Assembly (NCBI GenBank): GCA_028277395.1
Contig: JANQGJ010000021.1
Span: 62,001-126,000, forward strand
Source of the DNA: Bacteroidales bacterium
GTDB taxonomy: Bacteria; Bacteroidota; Bacteroidia; Bacteroidales; F082
DNA: 64,000 nt
Reading direction: 5' to 3'
Below the pieces are notes generated by a model. The model was not told the origin of the DNA, ran no database searches, and was given only the letters and a program-made list of their open reading frames with translations. The position numbers and the translations under genes were made by a program. Shown here piece by piece: positions 47,275-56,634 of this stretch (the first letter of the stretch is position 1; each line of letters begins with the position of its first letter).

Positions 47275-48279
47275 TTAAAGAAGGTTGCTTTGTTTACACC
47301 AGTCAAGGGTTTCCAGCAAACCCTTAAACAGGTTATACTCCGGTTTAAAGTCAAAGTCTTTAAAGGTATCATTTGCATCGCATAACCAGTTAGTACAGCT
47401 TAGTTCCTTATACTTCTCCGGATTTAAGGTAGAAACATTACCTGTAAGTTTTGAAACAGCTCCTGCAATATAACTTACTGGGAGTGCAACACTTTTAGGT
47501 ACGACCAGCTTAATAGTTTTTTTGTTCAGGATTTTTTTTACGATCGACGAGAATTCATGTGTTGTATAACTATCCCCATCAGTTACAAAATACTCCCCAT
47601 TACTTATTTCAGAGTTAAATGACCCTACTATTAATCTTACAAGATCTTTGATATAAACAAATGTAAGCAGCTGTTTATCCGAACCAATATAAGACTCAAT
47701 TTTTCTGTTGATCATCTTGTACATGATAAGATAATCTTTTTCCCGTGGGCCATAAACTCCCGTTGGACGAAATATTAATCCGGGGAATTTTTTTAATGAC
47801 TTAATGTATGTCTCCGTTTTTAACTTGCTTTTTCCGTAATAGGAAACAGGATGAGGTATATCATTTTTTGTAACAGGTTCATTGGTATTGTTACTTCCCG
47901 GCCCAATGGCAGCAAGACTGCTTATATAAACAAACCTGGTGGGGATAGATTCTGTTTCAATAAGAGTATCAATAAGATTTTTGGAGAAACCATAATTAAC
48001 AGTATCAAATTCACTTTTATTGTTTGATTTTGTAATTCCTGCATTGTGAATTATGTAGTCAAAAGTTCCTGAATCTCTTTGTAATCTTGTAAATTTATCT
48101 TTTAGTTTATTTTTATCTGACAGATCAAGTTCAATAATATTTATACGTGGGTCTGTTAAATAATGTTGTTTCGATGTTCTTCTGATTCCGGCATAAACAT
48201 CATATCCCCTGAGCAATGCTTCATCAACGAGATGGCTGCCAATAAATCCACTTGAGCCGGTAATCAATACTTTTTTCAT
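47275..48279 (-). CDS. NAD(P)-dependent epimerase/dehydratase, CerR-like ceramide reductase candidate
   Basis: The protein has about 334 residues and is an extended SDR. The nucleotide-binding motif is VLITGSSGFIGSHLV and the catalytic pair is YYGKSK. The frame extends upstream into the GNAT gene, but ATG 48279 (MKKVLITGSSG) is the proper start, one base after that gene's stop. In Caulobacter an SDR of this class, CerR, reduces the 3-keto group of the acylated sphingoid base. Neighbouring serine palmitoyltransferase and GNAT genes make the same job likely here. Confidence 0.75.
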   Translation of the reverse strand: MKKVLITGSSGFIGSHLVDEALLRGYDVYAGIRRTSKQHYLTDPRINIIELDLSDKNKLKDKFTRLQRDSGTFDYIIHNAGITKSNNKSEFDTVNYGFSKNLIDTLIETESIPTRFVYISSLAAIGPGSNNTNEPVTKNDIPHPVSYYGKSKLKTETYIKSLKKFPGLIFRPTGVYGPREKDYLIMYKMINRKIESYIGSDKQLLTFVYIKDLVRLIVGSFNSEISNGEYFVTDGDSYTTHEFSSIVKKILNKKTIKLVVPKSVALPVSYIAGAVSKLTGNVSTLNPEKYKELSCTNWLCDANDTFKDFDFKPEYNLFKGLLETLDWCKQSNLL

Positions 48280-48280
48280 A

Positions 48281-49408
48281 TTAAAGTGATTTGTTATAAC
48301 ATCTTCGACGCAGGTGGGTTCTATGCTCATAATGCTTCCATAACTGAAGTGCACTTGTATTTTCCTCCATCTGGGGATTTGAAACAGCAATTTTTATTCC
48401 TCTGTCGATATAAGCCTGCATCAGTTCAGTATAATAAATTGAATGTACGCCTTTACCCTGGTAATCCGGTCTGACACCGTTTAAATACATATCAACCACA
48501 TCATTTTTACCATTAAGTGCTTTCAATACCCTCAAAAAGCCTGTTGGAAACAGTTTTCCTTTCGCTTTTATCAGGGCACCTGATAACGATGGCATAGAGA
48601 TACCAAACCCTACTACATCAGAATGTTTATCAATTACAAAGCAAACCAGGTCGGGTTTTATTATTGTAAAATACTGTTTTATGTAATAATCTATCTGCCT
48701 GTCAGTTAACGGAACAAACCCATATAAATTCTTAAACGCTTCGTTAAGTGTATAAAACATGCTTTTTGCATAAGGCAATAGTTCCCGTGCTTTTTTCACT
48801 TTTAGTGGTGCAAGTTCATATTTTTCCATTATAAGCCTCGAAAATCTTTTTAATTTATCAGGAACTTTATCAGGGACTGTTATTTCCTTTTGTACCCAAT
48901 CAACATCCTTTTCAAATCCAAGAATTTCAAGATGTTCAGGATAATACGGATGATTATACAGTACAGCCTGTGTACCAATTTCATCAAATCCGTCAATTAG
49001 CATACCTTCCATATCCATGTCTGTAAAACCAAGTGGCCCCTGCATATTTACCATTCCTTTTGATTTCAACCATTCACCGGCAGTTTCAAATAAGGCCTCA
49101 GATACCTGAATATCATCAATAAAATCGATCCACCCAAACCTCCCACTGTTATCGTTCCAGGTTTCTATATATTTATAATTCACAAAAGCTGCAATTCTAC
49201 CAACAATTTCTTCTCCTCTCAAGGCAAGCCAGTAATTTGCTTCGCAGTGATGAAATGCCGGATTTTTTTCTCTGTTTAATATCGTTTTCTCATAAGAGTG
49301 TAAAGGCGTAACCCTGTAAGGATTATTCCTGTAAAGTTTATCAGGAAAGGTAATAAACTTCATTAATTCTTTCGAAGACTTAACTTCTTTTATCGTAATA
49401 TTATCCAT
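48281..49408 (-). CDS. GNAT-fold acyltransferase, bacterial ceramide synthase candidate
   Basis: The 375-residue protein is larger than a simple GNAT. It has the opening KFITFPDKLYRNNPYRVTPL, then EEIVGRIAAFVNYKY, the block MVNMQGPLGFTDMDMEGMLI, and an acyl-CoA-binding-like RPDYQGKGVHSIYY. This matches the protein type shown in Caulobacter to N-acylate 3-ketosphinganine (bCerS), a non-homologous counterpart of eukaryotic ceramide synthase. Gene order serine palmitoyltransferase, GNAT, SDR follows the pathway order, with gaps of six and one bases. Confidence 0.72.
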   Translation of the reverse strand: MDNITIKEVKSSKELMKFITFPDKLYRNNPYRVTPLHSYEKTILNREKNPAFHHCEANYWLALRGEEIVGRIAAFVNYKYIETWNDNSGRFGWIDFIDDIQVSEALFETAGEWLKSKGMVNMQGPLGFTDMDMEGMLIDGFDEIGTQAVLYNHPYYPEHLEILGFEKDVDWVQKEITVPDKVPDKLKRFSRLIMEKYELAPLKVKKARELLPYAKSMFYTLNEAFKNLYGFVPLTDRQIDYYIKQYFTIIKPDLVCFVIDKHSDVVGFGISMPSLSGALIKAKGKLFPTGFLRVLKALNGKNDVVDMYLNGVRPDYQGKGVHSIYYTELMQAYIDRGIKIAVSNPQMEENTSALQLWKHYEHRTHLRRRCYNKSL

Positions 49409-49414
49409 AATTTG

Positions 49415-50614
49415 TTAATTGTAAACAGGGTCATACTCTGAAATAATTGCTCTGCATCTGATCAAAGTATCAACCACATAATCAATTTGCTTTTTGGAAT
49501 GGGTTGCCATCAGTGAAAACCTGAGAATTCCTTTGTTTTTCTCAACGGCAGGATGAACTACCGGATTCAGGTAAACGCCATTATTAAACAACCAGGTGAA
49601 GTATTGGTATGTCAGATTATCACCACCAATATGAACAGGAATAATAGGTGTTTCGCTGGCACCGATATTAAATCCTTCCTGAATTAAACATCCAGCTGCA
49701 TAACTTGTGTTTTCCCACAACATATTGATCCGGTACGATTCTATCTTAATAATATCAATTGCCTCAAGTACAGTTGCAGCTGCAGCGGGTGGAATGCTGG
49801 CACTAAACAGTAAAGCCCTGGCATTGTGTTTTATATAATTAACAGTATCTTCATCGGAAGCAATAAAACCACCTAAAGAAGCAAAGGTTTTGCTAAATGT
49901 TCCCATTACCAGATCTGTTTCAGATTCCAGATTATAATATGATGAGGTTCCTGATCCATATTCTCCCAACACCCCAAGAGAATGTGCATCATCAACCATA
50001 ACTGATGCGTTATACCTGAAAGCTAATTCACATATTTCGTCAAGCTTAGCAATGTCGCCTTCCATGCTAAATATTCCATCGGTTATTATTAGCTTAATAT
50101 GACTATCATCAATTCGCTGAAGAACAGCCTCAAGTGATTCCATATCACCATGTTTGTATTTAAGTGTTTTTGCAAATGATAACCTGCTTCCCTCATATAT
50201 TGATGCGTGGTTCTTATCATCGAGTATCAGATAGTCATTTCTTCCCATTAAACATGAAATGGTTCCAAGGTTTGCCTGAAATCCGGTACTGAACACCGTT
50301 GCAGCTGGTTTATGTACAAAATTTGCCAGTTTATATTCCAGTTCCTCATGCAAGTCAAGGTTTCCATTCATAAGCCTTGAACCCGAAGCTCCGGTACCAT
50401 ATTTCCTTAAAGCACGCTGGGCAGCTTCCAGTAGTTTAGGGTGATTTGTAAGTCCCAAATAGCTGTTTGATCCAAACATTAACACCTTCTTACCATTGAT
50501 ATATACAACTGTGTCCTGCCCTGATTCTATTGGCTGATAAAAAGGATAAATACCCATTTTTTTTGCAACCTGAGGTGTATTGAACCTTGATAGTTTTTTT
50601 TGTAATGGCTTCAT
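49415..50614 (-). CDS. spt: Serine palmitoyltransferase
   Basis: This alpha-oxoamine synthase condenses L-serine with a long acyl-CoA to 3-ketosphinganine. The protein has about 399 residues. The PLP-lysine is Lys242 in GTFSKTFASLGGF, Asp208/209-Ala-His211 lies in VDDAHSLGVLG, and His136 in KNHASIYEGS stacks on PLP. Glycine C-acetyltransferase or KBL/BioF relatives share these motifs, but the ceramide-type neighbours decide for SPT. ATG 50638 would add eight residues; ATG 50614 (MKPLQKKLSRF) has the A-rich leader typical here. Confidence 0.85.
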   Translation of the reverse strand: MKPLQKKLSRFNTPQVAKKMGIYPFYQPIESGQDTVVYINGKKVLMFGSNSYLGLTNHPKLLEAAQRALRKYGTGASGSRLMNGNLDLHEELEYKLANFVHKPAATVFSTGFQANLGTISCLMGRNDYLILDDKNHASIYEGSRLSFAKTLKYKHGDMESLEAVLQRIDDSHIKLIITDGIFSMEGDIAKLDEICELAFRYNASVMVDDAHSLGVLGEYGSGTSSYYNLESETDLVMGTFSKTFASLGGFIASDEDTVNYIKHNARALLFSASIPPAAAATVLEAIDIIKIESYRINMLWENTSYAAGCLIQEGFNIGASETPIIPVHIGGDNLTYQYFTWLFNNGVYLNPVVHPAVEKNKGILRFSLMATHSKKQIDYVVDTLIRCRAIISEYDPVYN

Positions 50615-50674
50615 CTTATTATTTTTTTGACTTAACATTCAATTTGTAATCATCTGTATTTCATATAATTATTC

Positions 50675-53227
50675 TTAAAACTCAAACCTAAACCTTACTC
50701 TTATTCCCAGTTCTGTTACATTTGGGTTATCCAGGTAATTCAATCTCTTCACAAGGTCAACCCTGAATACTTTAAAGATATTTCCAATGCCTGCACTTGC
50801 CTCCATATACGGTTCATCAGCCAGTGTAAAAGTTGTTGGATTTCCTTCAGTATCAGTAGGAAATAGCATCAGTCCCGGTGTAACATCAGGATTGTTTTTA
50901 TCAGTTACATTACCATATATTCCCTTTATTGAGATTATTTCCCTGAACTGTAGCCGCTTTAACAAAGGGATCTTATTAAAGATGAAACCATTGAAGTGAT
51001 GTTCAACATATAAACTAATATATTCATCACTCACAAATTCAAGAAAATTCATCAGGTTATATGATCGTAACTGATATGAATATGTCTGATTGGCACGGTG
51101 CACAAACATTAAAGGAAACGGAACTTCACCAAATACTTTACCTGTTTCTATTTCAGTATTTGTAAAACCCAGCGGCCCGAGATAAAATCGCTTAAATACA
51201 TTGAACTTTAGTTTACCATATGTGTAGTCTCCATTGATAAATCCATTTATTCCCTGTGTATATGACAACTGAAATATCGGATATCGTGTAATTACCGGAG
51301 TACGATATGCCATTCCCTGGTAATAAATTTCGTTTGGGGCAAACCTGATAACTGATGTAAATTCGCTGTTAACAATTTCACTTAAAGAGCTACCATCTTC
51401 AAATTTGAACTCTAGTGTTCCTCCAGGTTTCTGAATAAGGTTTCTGTAAAAGAATGTTGTGGAGATACTGTTTTTCCAGTCCTTAACATGCTCAATTTTA
51501 AACATATTATAGTATATGATCTTATCTGCAACCCCTCTTTTAAATGAAAGCAGGAAGTTATCTTCGTTAATGAACATCATCTCCATACCTGGAAAGTTTG
51601 TTTCAACCTGGTACATTAATTTCAGATCATTTCTGGGTCGTTCCTTCAATGGTCTTTTATTCAGAGAGAAGGTTGAACCAATTGAGTATTTGAACCTTTC
51701 ATCATTAAAACCGTATAGCAAATAACCATCAAGCCTTACTCTTTTCGAGAATTTATCTGAAGTTCGTCCTCCAAGTCTGAGTCTGAGTCCTTCAACATCG
51801 TTAAAACTGTAAAATGTATTCACAGGACCCACATCCACGTATCCAAAATTCCAGTATCCGGCAACCAGCAACATAACAATGTCCATAGTCCTCTTAAATG
51901 CCGGAATATTTTGAACAGAATCCACCATGATATAGATATTCTGTTCCTGTTCAGATAAGTCAACCAGTCTGTTTTCTTCCCAAAATTCCTCACTGCGTTC
52001 CTTGTGATCCCGGTCAACAATTGTATTTTCTACTCCTGCATATATATTGTTTTCCCTTTTCTTATCAAAAATGTAGTTATCTGTATGAACTGTTCGTTTA
52101 CCAAACATTCCGATTCCCTTTTCACCAATGTTAAAATCAACAACCAACTCATCTTTCACAAGGATCCAATACTTATTGTCTGTGAATTCAAACTCCTGAA
52201 TTATCTTCAGATCATTTACAAAATTCAGGTTGATCCTGTCGGATACTTTCATCTCTGCCCTTACAAGACTATAATTACCATCATTGGAAATATAAAGGTC
52301 ACCAATGAATGCAAAGTCAGCTTTATTCCTTGGCTGAAATGCCAGCTTGATACACTCAAACCCATTAACATCAAGAGTATCAAGAATGTGAAATTTATAA
52401 ACTGATGGCGACAGAGAGGATATAGGACTAGTAAACTGATTGGTTAACAGATTGATATTGTTATCATAAAGATCAACATCCTGATATAGATGATCGATAA
52501 AATAGCTTATACCATCACTGTCGATATACTCATGAAATCCAATCATTTTAGTGCCGGAAACATGCTCTTTTTGCGATTTTGGAGACTTTCTGAAATAAAC
52601 TTTCGAGAGGGTTTCTTTAAGAAATACTGGAAGATAGGGTTTACCGTTTATCTCTGATGTATCTACATACTGAAAAATATACTGAAACTTCCTGAGAGCT
52701 TTTCTGTTTCTGAACTCTTCATTTATATTATTTAAATCAAACTCTACTTTTTCATATTTGTCATACTCGTAAAGATCTGCTTTTTCAAGTCTGTTATTAT
52801 CCTTATTTGCAATTACCTTACGTATAAGTTCTACGGCAGGATTGTTTTTATTCCTGTATCTTTTTCTTTTGGCTGTGATCTGAACCTCTTCAAGATTGTA
52901 TTTTTGGGATTTAAGTTGAAAGTTTATCGTTTGATCGTTTCCGATAATTACATTGCTAACCTGATCATAATAACCTATGTAAGATGTTTTTATCTGGTTG
53001 GACGCCCACTGTGTTTCAAGCTCAAAATAACCATCAAAATCGGTAACTGTTCCAATGTTTTTTCCAACGAAATATACATTAACAAAAGGTAAGGGTTCTT
53101 TACTCTTTAAGTCCACAACGGTGCCCCTGATCCTGGTCATCTTTTGTGCCATACCTGAAGGTGATGACCAAAGAAAAATTAAACCGATTAGCAGAATAAT
53201 ATGTATGACCAACCTATGGTATTGCAT
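50675..53227 (-). CDS. DUF5686-type outer-membrane protein with carboxypeptidase-like domain
   Basis: This 850-residue protein has a signal peptide (cut near GMAQK). A carboxypeptidase-D regulatory-like beta-sandwich follows (RIRGTVVDLKSKEPLPFVNV, TDFDGYFEL, residues about 30-115), then a long periplasmic region and a C-terminal barrel of many strands ending RVRFRFEF. I recognise it as the DUF5686/CarboxypepD family of Bacteroidota, function unknown. It lies 5 bases after gtrA and about 60 before spt. A role in moving or displaying sphingolipid at the outer membrane is inference. Confidence 0.8.
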   Translation of the reverse strand: MQYHRLVIHIILLIGLIFLWSSPSGMAQKMTRIRGTVVDLKSKEPLPFVNVYFVGKNIGTVTDFDGYFELETQWASNQIKTSYIGYYDQVSNVIIGNDQTINFQLKSQKYNLEEVQITAKRKRYRNKNNPAVELIRKVIANKDNNRLEKADLYEYDKYEKVEFDLNNINEEFRNRKALRKFQYIFQYVDTSEINGKPYLPVFLKETLSKVYFRKSPKSQKEHVSGTKMIGFHEYIDSDGISYFIDHLYQDVDLYDNNINLLTNQFTSPISSLSPSVYKFHILDTLDVNGFECIKLAFQPRNKADFAFIGDLYISNDGNYSLVRAEMKVSDRINLNFVNDLKIIQEFEFTDNKYWILVKDELVVDFNIGEKGIGMFGKRTVHTDNYIFDKKRENNIYAGVENTIVDRDHKERSEEFWEENRLVDLSEQEQNIYIMVDSVQNIPAFKRTMDIVMLLVAGYWNFGYVDVGPVNTFYSFNDVEGLRLRLGGRTSDKFSKRVRLDGYLLYGFNDERFKYSIGSTFSLNKRPLKERPRNDLKLMYQVETNFPGMEMMFINEDNFLLSFKRGVADKIIYYNMFKIEHVKDWKNSISTTFFYRNLIQKPGGTLEFKFEDGSSLSEIVNSEFTSVIRFAPNEIYYQGMAYRTPVITRYPIFQLSYTQGINGFINGDYTYGKLKFNVFKRFYLGPLGFTNTEIETGKVFGEVPFPLMFVHRANQTYSYQLRSYNLMNFLEFVSDEYISLYVEHHFNGFIFNKIPLLKRLQFREIISIKGIYGNVTDKNNPDVTPGLMLFPTDTEGNPTTFTLADEPYMEASAGIGNIFKVFRVDLVKRLNYLDNPNVTELGIRVRFRFEF

Positions 53228-53232
53228 ATCTA

Positions 53233-53634
53233 CTATTTAAATATGAAGTATTTGTGTGTGAAAAAATTGAAACCAACGCCAACAATTATGGCTACCACTA
53301 CTTTTGATATTATATATTGAATGCCAATTAAATCGACTGATACATACAACAAAGAGGTATTCAAAAAAATACTTGTCAGCCAGATAGTTACATATCGAAA
53401 TATTTGAAGATTTATCCTTTTCCCTGATTTATTAAATACCCAGTTTCTTTCAAGAATAAATGCTACAACACCACCTGAAACAGCACCTATTACAGCAGAC
53501 TGCATGTACCAAAAACCGATAACCTCGGTAAAAAGAATTAACAGTGTAAAATCAACCAATGTTGCTGAAATTGCCACAATGTTGTAACGGATAAACGTTC
53601 TTAAAAATCCGGTTTTTCCTTTTCTATAATACAT
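53233..53634 (-). CDS. GtrA family membrane protein
   Basis: This protein has about 133 residues and four membrane helices. The block LRTFIRYNIVAISATLVDFT and the ending FNFFTHKYFIFK are typical of GtrA, a family thought to move polyprenyl-phosphate-linked sugars across the inner membrane. ATG 53634 overlaps the pgpA-like gene by 11 bases; a TTG at 53646 is less likely. In this operon it could flip a lipid intermediate or support inositol-lipid head-group decoration, which is inference. Confidence 0.82.
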   Translation of the reverse strand: MYYRKGKTGFLRTFIRYNIVAISATLVDFTLLILFTEVIGFWYMQSAVIGAVSGGVVAFILERNWVFNKSGKRINLQIFRYVTIWLTSIFLNTSLLYVSVDLIGIQYIISKVVVAIIVGVGFNFFTHKYFIFK

Positions 53635-54100
53635 TGTGATAAACAACTAACTGCAGAACAACATTTGAATAAACACCGGCCAGAACATCATCAAACATCA
53701 CTGACCAACTCCCTTTTCGCGAATCAATCCTCCTGATAAACAGAGGTTTAGCAATATCGAAGAATCTAAACAGCACGAATGCAAGCAGGTAATACTGCCA
53801 GCTAAACGGGATAGCCAGTATGGCAAATCCAACACCCACAATTTCATCTATAACGATTTTCTGTGAATCGTGCTCCCAAATTTTATGAACCTGGTTTATT
53901 GAAAATACTCCGGCAAATAATAAAACAAGAATAAAAAGAAGATTAAGGATTAGGACACTCCAGAATTGCAATTCGAAACTTGCAAAGATGAAATTCACAA
54001 TAAAATACATTACAATTCCCAGTGCAGAACCAATTGTACCAGGTGCAATTGAAGAGTATCCCGTCCCTAATCCTGTGGTTATTAACTTAAAAACTTTCAC
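53624..54100 (-). CDS. PgpA-type lipid phosphatase, probable phosphatidylinositol-phosphate phosphatase
   Basis: This 158-residue membrane protein carries the PgpA motifs GYSSIAPGTIGS, IVIDEIVG, RFFDIAKPLFIRRID and SVMFDDVLAGVYSN, with conserved acidic residues. PgpA normally dephosphorylates phosphatidylglycerophosphate. Here it lies directly next to the inositol phosphate synthase gene (0 bases) and near the phosphatidyltransferase, as in the inositol-lipid cluster of Bacteroides thetaiotaomicron. Removal of phosphate from phosphatidylinositol phosphate is therefore the likelier role. Confidence 0.8.
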   Translation of the reverse strand: MKVFKLITTGLGTGYSSIAPGTIGSALGIVMYFIVNFIFASFELQFWSVLILNLLFILVLLFAGVFSINQVHKIWEHDSQKIVIDEIVGVGFAILAIPFSWQYYLLAFVLFRFFDIAKPLFIRRIDSRKGSWSVMFDDVLAGVYSNVVLQLVVYHNVL

Positions 54101-55420
54101 TTAATCTTCTTCGTAGTAATCCAGACCGAGGTAATTAATTAACTTCTCACCCATTAAATGTCTGAGAGTGTTTTCAAATTTGATTTTTTGCTGAAACACA
54201 TCATGAATAGGTGTTAGCCCTTCTTTTGTTTGCGGTGACTTGAAATAAAAGGAAAGCCATTCCTGAATTCCTTTCATCTCGGCCCTTTGTGCCAGATCGA
54301 TGAACAATGCCAGGTCAAGTACAACCGGGGCGGCAAGAATAGAGTCCTTGCAAAGGAAATTCACTTTTATCTGCATTTTATATCCCAGCCAGCCAAATAT
54401 GTCAATGTTGTCCCAGCTCTCTTTATCATCGCCCTTAGGTGGGTAGTAATTTATCCTGACTTTATGGTACATTTCTTTATAAAGATCAGGATAAGTATCG
54501 GGTTCCAATATACTTTCAAGCACACTGAGTTTTGAAACTTCTTTTGTTTTGAACGACTCAGCATCATCAAGAACTTCACCATCCCTGTTACCTAGTATAT
54601 TTGTGGAAAACCATCCGTCAATTCCTATCAACCTTGACCTTAATCCGGGGCCAAGTATGGTTTTCATTAAAGTTTGACCGGTTTTGAAATCTTTTCCTGC
54701 TATTGGTACACCCTCATCCTTTGCAAACTGAACAAAAGCAGGAATGTCACAGGATAGATTTGGAGCTCCGTTTACAAATGGTACTCCGCATTTTATTGCT
54801 GCATAGGCATATATCATACTTGGTGAAATTGAAGGATGATTATCCTCCATTGCTTTTTCAAACAGGGTTATATCTCTGTGGATTTCTGATTCTTCAACAT
54901 ATATTTCGGTTGAAGCACACCATACCATTACCATTCTGTCGCAATTATTTTCTGCTTTGAACTTCAGTATATCGGCCATAAGGGCATAAGCCGCATCCAT
55001 TTTCGTTGCTTCATTTTTTATGAAATCACCTTCCAGATTTTTAACGAACTTCTTATCAAAAACAGCTTTCATCGGTTTGATTGCTTCAAGTTCATCCCTG
55101 ATTTCCGATAGTAGGCCATTATCAAGAACTCCTGCTTTTTTTGCAGCATCATATACATTATCTTCTGTAATATCCCATCCGCCAAATACAATGTTATCCA
55201 ATGATGCCAATGGCAATGAGTCTTTAATCAGGGGATTTCTGTTTTCCGTTCTTTTACCAAGTCTTATTTTACCCAGTTGTGAAATCGAACCCACAGGTTT
55301 TCCAATACCTTTACTTACTGCTATTGCACCTGCAATAGTTGTGGTTGAAACAGCTCCAATACCAGGAGTTAAAATTCCAAGTTTTCCAGTTGCTGGTGAT
55401 ATATTTCTTTTTTTCATCAT
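54101..55420 (-). CDS. ino1: Inositol-3-phosphate synthase (MIPS)
   Basis: The enzyme converts glucose 6-phosphate to myo-inositol phosphate with bound NAD. The protein has 439 residues. The Rossmann glycine stretch is GILTPGIGAVSTTTIAG, and catalytic-core blocks include NGAPNLSCDIPAFVQFA, IAGKDFKTGQTLMKT, GWFSTNILGNRDG and DIFGWLGYKMQIKVNFLC. This is the eukaryote-like/Bacteroidota MIPS type. It is second in the operon, 11 bases after the phosphatidyltransferase gene. Confidence 0.95.
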   Translation of the reverse strand: MMKKRNISPATGKLGILTPGIGAVSTTTIAGAIAVSKGIGKPVGSISQLGKIRLGKRTENRNPLIKDSLPLASLDNIVFGGWDITEDNVYDAAKKAGVLDNGLLSEIRDELEAIKPMKAVFDKKFVKNLEGDFIKNEATKMDAAYALMADILKFKAENNCDRMVMVWCASTEIYVEESEIHRDITLFEKAMEDNHPSISPSMIYAYAAIKCGVPFVNGAPNLSCDIPAFVQFAKDEGVPIAGKDFKTGQTLMKTILGPGLRSRLIGIDGWFSTNILGNRDGEVLDDAESFKTKEVSKLSVLESILEPDTYPDLYKEMYHKVRINYYPPKGDDKESWDNIDIFGWLGYKMQIKVNFLCKDSILAAPVVLDLALFIDLAQRAEMKGIQEWLSFYFKSPQTKEGLTPIHDVFQQKIKFENTLRHLMGEKLINYLGLDYYEED

Positions 55421-55431
55421 TAAACTAATGT

Positions 55432-56124
55432 TTACATTTGATTATAACAATGCCTTAATCTTTGATAGGCCGTATAGTTTGTTAATATTGAAAGGATAAA
55501 AACCGGAATGGTAAAAATTGATATGTTCTCAAATAATGGAAATGGGAGCCAGCTTACTTCGAGTTTAAAATCTCCGGCAAAATATGATACAATACCATAA
55601 ACAATTGCTGAGAACCCGATCGTAAGTATCCGCTCAGGACGCTGCATTAACCCAACTTTACACTCAATATTAAGACCTTCAGCCCTGGCTCTTATATAGC
55701 TTACCATTATTGACCCTATCATGGCAATAAATGCGAAAAGAGAGCTTAGGAAGAAATCGTGAGCTACCAGATAATAGCATATTCCCAGGAACATTACCAT
55801 CTCGCTATACCTGTCCAAAACAGAATCGTAGAATGCACCAAATTTCGAACTGGTATTTGTTCGGCGAGCCAGCTGTCCGTCCAGCATATCAAACATACCT
55901 GCAAATAGGGTTGTGAATCCAAACCAAAAGATGAACCTAAAATCACCCCGTGAACCTTCCTCTGCCCCGACAATTAATATTATTGCTGACACGATAGTTA
56001 TAATAAAACCAATAGTGGTTATAACATTTGGAGTTACACCGGTTTTTTGTAATAATGTAACCGGAGGGTTTAATGCTTTATAGGCACTTGATTTTACTAC
56101 ATCCCAATTACTTTTATTTCTCAT
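55432..56124 (-). CDS. CDP-alcohol phosphatidyltransferase, probable phosphatidylinositol-phosphate synthase
   Basis: This 230-residue membrane enzyme carries the full CDP-alcohol motif: D79-x2-D82-G83-x2-A86-R87-x8-G96-x3-D100-x3-D104. It transfers a phosphatidyl group from CDP-diacylglycerol to an alcohol. With MIPS and PgpA-like genes adjoining, the acceptor is most likely inositol 1-phosphate, as in Bacteroides. Glycerol phosphate would be the alternative. It is the first gene of the ten-gene operon. Confidence 0.85.
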   Translation of the reverse strand: MRNKSNWDVVKSSAYKALNPPVTLLQKTGVTPNVITTIGFIITIVSAIILIVGAEEGSRGDFRFIFWFGFTTLFAGMFDMLDGQLARRTNTSSKFGAFYDSVLDRYSEMVMFLGICYYLVAHDFFLSSLFAFIAMIGSIMVSYIRARAEGLNIECKVGLMQRPERILTIGFSAIVYGIVSYFAGDFKLEVSWLPFPLFENISIFTIPVFILSILTNYTAYQRLRHCYNQM

Positions 56125-56270
56125 CAGTACAATAATTTGCGTTTAGACACTCTTTGATTAATGGCATTTCTTAACTACAAATTTTACGCATTATTTGTAC
56201 TTATTACTGATTTAAGACATTACAATAACGTTACAAACCACAAACAGGCATCACAAATGCGTTTCATTAA

Positions 56271-56430
56271 AACTCAATATTTTATTATCTGCATAACATA
56301 CAATTGTTAGTACCAGGTAATAACTATCAATATTCATTGGCAAATCTAACCGGAAGGGCTTTTCGGCTCAATATTTTTTGCACGAACTGACTGTATTCAT
56401 TCGTTAAATGACTATTAAATCACATGAATA
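56271..56430. repeat. Intergenic duplicate, copy 1
   Basis: This copy is about 80% identical by eye to 56635-56790. Shared anchors are TATTTTATTATCTGC, ACCAGGTAATA, TATCAATATTCATT and ACTGACTGTATTCAT. In this copy the promoter-like box has one extra T (TATTTTTTG). Confidence 0.7.
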
Positions 56431-56634
56431 AGATTTACAGAAATTAAAAAATTCAAATTACCATTATTAGGATATGATATTTCTGAAACCAACTTGCATA
56501 GTTTTCTACCCATATAGTATTTAATTAACCCGCATTATGTAATAGAGTTTTGTGATGAGAGATGAAAATGCAGTAAAACAAGAGAGATTGCATTATCAGG
56601 GTTTAATCAAAGGTACAAACAACTGCTTAATTAC

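Noticed and set aside
52004-52405. 133-residue plus-strand frame
   Set aside because: Antisense shadow of the DUF5686 gene, which has continuous family-like sequence on the other strand.
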